From contig QMXQ01000064.1 in assembly GCA_003662205.1 (NCBI GenBank), forward strand, positions 1 through 8,266: a stretch of DNA of 8,266 nucleotides. Reading direction: 5' to 3'. This DNA is from Candidatus Bathyarchaeota archaeon (lineage in GTDB: Archaea > Thermoproteota > Bathyarchaeia > TCS64). The notes beneath the pieces were generated by a model, which saw only the letters and a program-made list of their open reading frames with translations, did no database searches and was not told where the DNA came from. Of this stretch, positions 5,511 through 8,266 are shown piece by piece (within the stretch, counting starts at the first letter, position 1; each line of letters begins with the position of its first letter). The position numbers and the translations under genes were made by a program.

Positions 5511-5517
5511 CTTTTTC
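5511..5517 (+). terminator. Possible T-run terminator after the DUF3795 gene
   Basis: A T5 run follows the stop codon by about 35 bases in the gap between two convergent genes. Archaeal termination often needs only a T-run, but the run is short and unverified. Confidence 0.3.
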
Positions 5518-5582
5518 ATCATGCCTCCAAGTTTCAGAGGTGCTCCTGTCGGATAACCCTCCTTGCACCGGAAAGGGGAGGA

Positions 5583-5957
5583 CTATTTCATGGCGGCGCC
5601 GCAGTTCCTGCAGAACTTCGCCCCCGGCTGGTTCTCCGCCCCGCATAACGGGCAGATGAGCCCGGGCTGCGTCCTCGCGTCGGGGAGTCCCTGGCCCCCT
5701 TCCATCACCGTCTCGGATAGGATCTTGTAGAAGGTTGCCATCCAGCCGACGGATATGATGAAGATGCCGACGGCCGCCGCCGGGATCATGACCTCAGGCC
5801 TCGGCTGCGGGACCTTCGCGCCCAGGGGGCCCTCCACCAGCTTCAAGCCGCCGAACAAGCCCGCCCCCACTATCACCCCCAAGCCCGCCATGATCCAGGC
5901 TATCGACCAGAGCAGCGTCATCAGCGCGCCCTTGAACGCTTCCCTCCACGAGACCAA
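5583..5957 (-). CDS. Small two-helix membrane protein with C-terminal zinc ribbon
   Basis: From TTG 5957 the product is 124 residues. An amphipathic start (MVSWREAFKGAL) leads into a first membrane segment (about 13-36, rich in L, W, I, A and G). A loop with a PQPRPE stretch follows, then a second membrane segment (about 57-76, VMIPAAAVGIFIISVGWMA). The cytosolic-looking tail carries CPLC (102-105) and CRNC (116-119), a double-Cys zinc ribbon ending CGAAMK. Similar membrane/zinc-ribbon proteins are common in archaea and have no known role. TTG 5957 is preferred because SWREAFKGAL before the helix looks native. A TATA-like box (5991-5998) would start the transcript about ten bases upstream. 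A downstream ATG (5921) after AAGGG is an alternative. The frame is open back to 6083, but that extension is basic, unlike a real N-terminus, and spans the promoter. Confidence 0.8.
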   Translation of the reverse strand: MVSWREAFKGALMTLLWSIAWIMAGLGVIVGAGLFGGLKLVEGPLGAKVPQPRPEVMIPAAAVGIFIISVGWMATFYKILSETVMEGGQGLPDARTQPGLICPLCGAENQPGAKFCRNCGAAMK

Positions 5958-5990
5958 TGGGGACGACCATATCCATTTTGGGCGACAGAA

Positions 5991-5998
5991 TATAAAAG
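5991..5998 (-). promoter_or_regulatory. TATA box of the zinc-ribbon membrane protein gene
   Basis: CTTTTATA on the minus strand is an AT-rich patch in GC-rich surroundings, centred about 37 bases before TTG 5957. It predicts a very short leader and argues against translation from starts further upstream. Confidence 0.5.
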
Positions 5999-6089
5999 AT
6001 AAATCGGAGCGGCCCCGTCGAGTCGCCCTCCGGATCGCCTGCTCCCGGGGTTGAAACGGATCGCTCCGTGGGTTCGGGGTCACCGCGGG

Positions 6090-7178
6090 TTAGATCCTGC
6101 GCAGGCTGAAGCCCGCGTCCAGCCTCCTTATCGCCGCCACGAGGATCCGCACCAGGCGGTGGAGGTCCTTCAGGTCGAAGGTCTCAACGGGGCTGTGGGA
6201 GTAGAGCCTGGGGATGCCGAGGGTGCACGCGGGGATCCCAGCCCTCGTCTGCATGAGGGACATGGCGTCGGTGCCCCCGTGCATGAGCCCCGCCTGATAG
6301 GGGATGCCCTCCTCGTCGGCGGCCTCCATCAGCCACTGCCTCACCCTCTGATGGCCGAGGCGCACACGCCCCTGGGCGATCTCCCCGATGTGGACCGCCG
6401 GGCCCCTGCCGACCTCGTAGTAGAGGTCCCTCATCACCACGTCGGGCTGCCACCCCGCGGGGAAGGTGTCGACGGCCACGGCCATGTCCACGTCCAGGTC
6501 GTAGAGGGCGACCTCCGCCCCCCTGAGCCCTATCTCCTCCTCGACGGAGCCGACGTAGTACACGGTCGCCGGGACCGGCGCCTCCCTCAGCGTCTTCGCG
6601 ACGGCGATGAGGGCCGTCAGCCCCGCTCTATCGTCCACGGCCGGGCTGGCGATGAGGTCGTTCGCCAGCTCCACCGGCGCCGCGTTGTAGACGATGGGCG
6701 TCCCTATGGTGATCCCCCGCTTCTCCGCCTCCTCCCGGCTCCGGGCGCCGATGTCGATGTACATCTCCTCGATGGGCGGAACCCTGTTCGCCTCCTCGGG
6801 CCGCGTGATGTGGCCCGGCTTGATGCCGACGACGCCCACGACAGGGCCCCTCCCGGTGAGCAGCCGCATCTGCTGCCCCTGGATGGCCCTGGTAACCGGG
6901 CCGCCCAGCTTCCTGAACCGTATGAAGCCCCTCCCGTCGATGTTGGTGACGATGAAGCCGATCTGGTCCATGTGGGCGACCAGCGCGACGGACGGCGCCT
7001 CGGGGTCGGACCCCCTCTGAACCCCGACCACGTTGCCCCTGGGGGTGTCGTGGACCTCATCGACCAGGGGCTCCAGCTCCGACTTCAAGACCCGCATGAC
7101 GGGCTCCTCGAACCCGGAGGGCGCGCCTACGCCGACGAGCCTGAGGAAGAGCTCTCTAAGCTCCTTCAAGCAGAGCAC
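6090..7178 (-). CDS. M42-family metallo-aminopeptidase (TET/FrvX-like)
   Basis: The 362-residue length and motifs match M42 aminopeptidases, dinuclear zinc or cobalt enzymes that form dodecameric tetrahedral shells and trim peptides released by the proteasome. Expected residues are present: HMD with His69 and Asp71, the bridging Asp182 in AVDDRAG, catalytic Glu214 and ligand Glu215 in SVEEEIGLRG, Asp237 in VDTF, and His328 in YSHSP. The glycine-rich MHGGTDA (299-305) is also typical. It has no signal peptide and should be cytosolic. Its N-terminal specificity cannot be told from motifs. The longest start is GTG 7178. TTG 7169, giving MKELRELF, is nearer the family's usual beginning. No Shine-Dalgarno or well-placed TATA box decides. 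It follows the 106-residue gene on the same strand by 69 bases and may be cotranscribed with it. Confidence 0.95.
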   Translation of the reverse strand: MLCLKELRELFLRLVGVGAPSGFEEPVMRVLKSELEPLVDEVHDTPRGNVVGVQRGSDPEAPSVALVAHMDQIGFIVTNIDGRGFIRFRKLGGPVTRAIQGQQMRLLTGRGPVVGVVGIKPGHITRPEEANRVPPIEEMYIDIGARSREEAEKRGITIGTPIVYNAAPVELANDLIASPAVDDRAGLTALIAVAKTLREAPVPATVYYVGSVEEEIGLRGAEVALYDLDVDMAVAVDTFPAGWQPDVVMRDLYYEVGRGPAVHIGEIAQGRVRLGHQRVRQWLMEAADEEGIPYQAGLMHGGTDAMSLMQTRAGIPACTLGIPRLYSHSPVETFDLKDLHRLVRILVAAIRRLDAGFSLRRI

Positions 7179-7247
7179 CGGCTGAATATAGCCGACTGGG
7201 GAGATGAGCTTTTGGGTGAGAACCCCCGGATATTCGAGGTGAGCCGT

Positions 7248-7568
7248 TTAGATCTCTATTATCTCTTCGCTCCGCTTTCCCCTGCCGGGGGTTTGGGGGT
7301 TCACTTCCTCCAACATCTCGAGCAGGTTCTCCACCTTCTCGTTCCCCAGCAGCTCCCTGAAGGTTCGGCACTCCTCGATGGATCGGATTATCAGCCCCCG
7401 CCTCTTGGTCGGGTTCCCCGAGGCGTCCACAGGGTTGATCTCGACGGCGAGGCGTCCCGGGGAGGACTTGTAGGGCGGGAGTTTGAGGACGAACACGCCG
7501 GGGACGGTGGTCTTGAGCTTGCCCCAGTCCTTTCCGTTCTCCAGGAAGTCCGACAACTTCTCCGACAT
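7248..7568 (-). CDS. Small archaeal protein of unknown function (106 residues)
   Basis: I recall similar short proteins annotated only as hypothetical in archaea, but I cannot name a family. Distinctive stretches are VPGVFVLKLPPYK (22-34) and AVEINPVDASGNPTKRRGL (41-59), which look like a compact beta fold. An acidic helix follows (about 64-90, EECRTFRELLGNEKVENLLE), then a charged, poorly ordered tail. There is no membrane segment or cysteine motif. The ATG at 7568 has a TATA-like box (7593-7599) about 28 bases upstream and no Shine-Dalgarno, fitting a leaderless transcript. It is divergent from the dipeptidase gene and lies just upstream of the M42 gene in the same direction. A functional link to peptide turnover is possible but unsupported. 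Confidence 0.85.
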   Translation of the reverse strand: MSEKLSDFLENGKDWGKLKTTVPGVFVLKLPPYKSSPGRLAVEINPVDASGNPTKRRGLIIRSIEECRTFRELLGNEKVENLLEMLEEVNPQTPGRGKRSEEIIEI

Positions 7569-7592
7569 GGTATCCCATCTACGTGGAGGAGC

Positions 7593-7599
7593 TATTAAT
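7593..7599 (-). promoter_or_regulatory. TATA-like box of the 106-residue gene
   Basis: TATTAAT as written on the plus strand, reading ATTAATA on the minus strand, centred about 28 bases before the ATG at 7568. The spacing suits a leaderless transcript. Confidence 0.5.
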
Positions 7600-7678
7600 G
7601 TCTTAACCCTATTGAAGGGCTGAAGCGGGAATATCCGGACGATTCTTAAGGTTGTGGGTCCCGGTATATCCGATCGAA

Positions 7679-8266
7679 TTGAGGAGCTACCTTAAACTGA
7701 GCAAGGATGAGGAGGAGCACGCCCTAGCCCTCCACCGGGCGTCCATCGTCATCGACGCCAGCATCGTCCCGTTCATCCACTACGTGGGCGAGGACATCTG
7801 GATCGACGACATCCTCCGGGGAGGCGTCACGGCGACCAACGCCACCGTCTGTATGCAGCGGACTCTGAGCGAGGCGATGAGGGAGCTCTCCGAGTACCAC
7901 GACTGGATCGAGAAGCACGGGGAGAAGGCCCTGCTGGTGCGGAAGGCATCCGACATCGAGAGGGCGAAGAGGGAGGGGAAGCACGGCGTCATCTTCGGCC
8001 CCCAGAACAGCAGCTTCCTAGAGGGGAACACCCGCTTCCTGGATGTGGCGTGGGACTGGGGCGTCCGCATCATCCAGATCAGCTACAGCGACCGGAACGA
8101 GGCCGCCGACGGCTGCAGCGAGCGGACCGACGCGGGCCTCAGCAACTTCGGCGTCGCCCTCATCGAGGCGATGAACCGCCGCGGCGTCCTCATCGACCTC
8201 AGCCACGTCGGCGACCGCTCCACCATGGAGGCCATCGAACTCTCCAAGGACCCCGTCGCGTTCACC
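7679..8266 (+). CDS. M19-type (membrane/renal dipeptidase-like) hydrolase, 5' part only
   Basis: The first 196 codons are visible; the gene runs off the right edge in frame. The protein follows the M19 TIM-barrel pattern: RASIVIDASIVPF (20-32), GGVTATNATV (48-57), HGVIFGPQNSSFLEGN (102-117), GVRIIQISYSDRNEAADGC (128-146), ERTDAGLSNFG (148-158) and GVLIDLSHVGD (169-179), whose His176 matches a zinc ligand. The usual HxD ligand pair after the first strand is replaced (DASIV), and the bridging glutamate position reads GPQN. These changes place it in a divergent branch with altered or reduced metal binding, so dipeptidase activity is uncertain. There is no signal peptide. TTG 7679 is chosen as the start; TTG 7652 in the same frame would add nine residues. 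Promoter signals are weak (TTCTTAAG at 7643-7650). Confidence 0.88.
   Translation, partial: MRSYLKLSKDEEEHALALHRASIVIDASIVPFIHYVGEDIWIDDILRGGVTATNATVCMQRTLSEAMRELSEYHDWIEKHGEKALLVRKASDIERAKREGKHGVIFGPQNSSFLEGNTRFLDVAWDWGVRIIQISYSDRNEAADGCSERTDAGLSNFGVALIEAMNRRGVLIDLSHVGDRSTMEAIELSKDPVAFT

Noticed and set aside
75..5585. Genome-wide reassignment of TAG to pyrrolysine
   Set aside because: TAG also ends the genes at 1231-1233, 5474-5476 and 5583-5585. Two of those proteins end where expected (the DUF3795 end and the zinc-ribbon end), so TAG works as a normal stop here. Context-specific readthrough at 75-77 is left open.
6051..7598. Long plus-strand open frame opposite the M42 and 106-residue genes
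   Set aside because: It is antisense to two genes with recognisable or conserved-looking proteins. Its translation is low-complexity and rich in G, D, P, H and R, as expected from GC-rich antisense DNA.
1..8266. CRISPR array or tandem repeat arrays
   Set aside because: No regularly spaced direct repeats were seen on reading through the window.

Overview
The window looks archaeal, probably a GC-rich member of the Thermoproteota/Bathyarchaeia side of the tree; the phylum is a guess. Support comes from an archaeal/eukaryotic-type Cbf5 with a PUA domain, an MJ0882-type RNA methyltransferase, a tRNA-Gln with an A1-U72 pair and no encoded CCA, and TATA-like boxes about 25-30 bases before start codons (leaderless transcripts). 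Most of the window is GC-rich with strongly G/C-ending codons.

Layout. Bases 1-149: tail of a plus-strand gene that stops at TAG but stays open in frame for 23 more codons. 150-414: non-coding leader/promoter region with competing short stems. 415-1233: conserved-looking, glycine-rich protein of unknown function with a C-terminal cysteine motif. 1430-3012: cbf5 overlapping an RsmC/MJ0882-like methyltransferase gene, a small RNA-modification operon. 3074-3577 (minus): GNAT acetyltransferase, which shares a compact divergent promoter region with tRNA-Gln(UUG) at 3642-3714.

3715 to about 5080 is an AT-rich island (sampled lines about 25-33% G+C against about 75% in a neighbouring line). It begins exactly at the 3' end of the tRNA gene. 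It holds one unrecognised gene (minus strand, about 305 codons), a decayed tRNA-Gln copy with a CUG anticodon, and an 11-base exact fragment of the tRNA D-arm near its right edge. This is the signature of a small element or element remnant inserted at a tRNA gene, and it is the most unusual part of the window.

5090-8266 returns to GC-rich chromosomal genes: a DUF3795-type cysteine-rich protein, a two-helix membrane protein with a zinc ribbon (minus), an M42-family metallo-aminopeptidase (minus), a 106-residue conserved-looking protein (minus), and the first 196 codons of an M19-type dipeptidase homologue running off the right edge. The M42 and M19 genes suggest peptide turnover. No CRISPR array, rRNA, recognisable integrase or transposase is visible. 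No complete new multi-gene system can be claimed; the island and its orphan gene are the best candidate for something undescribed.
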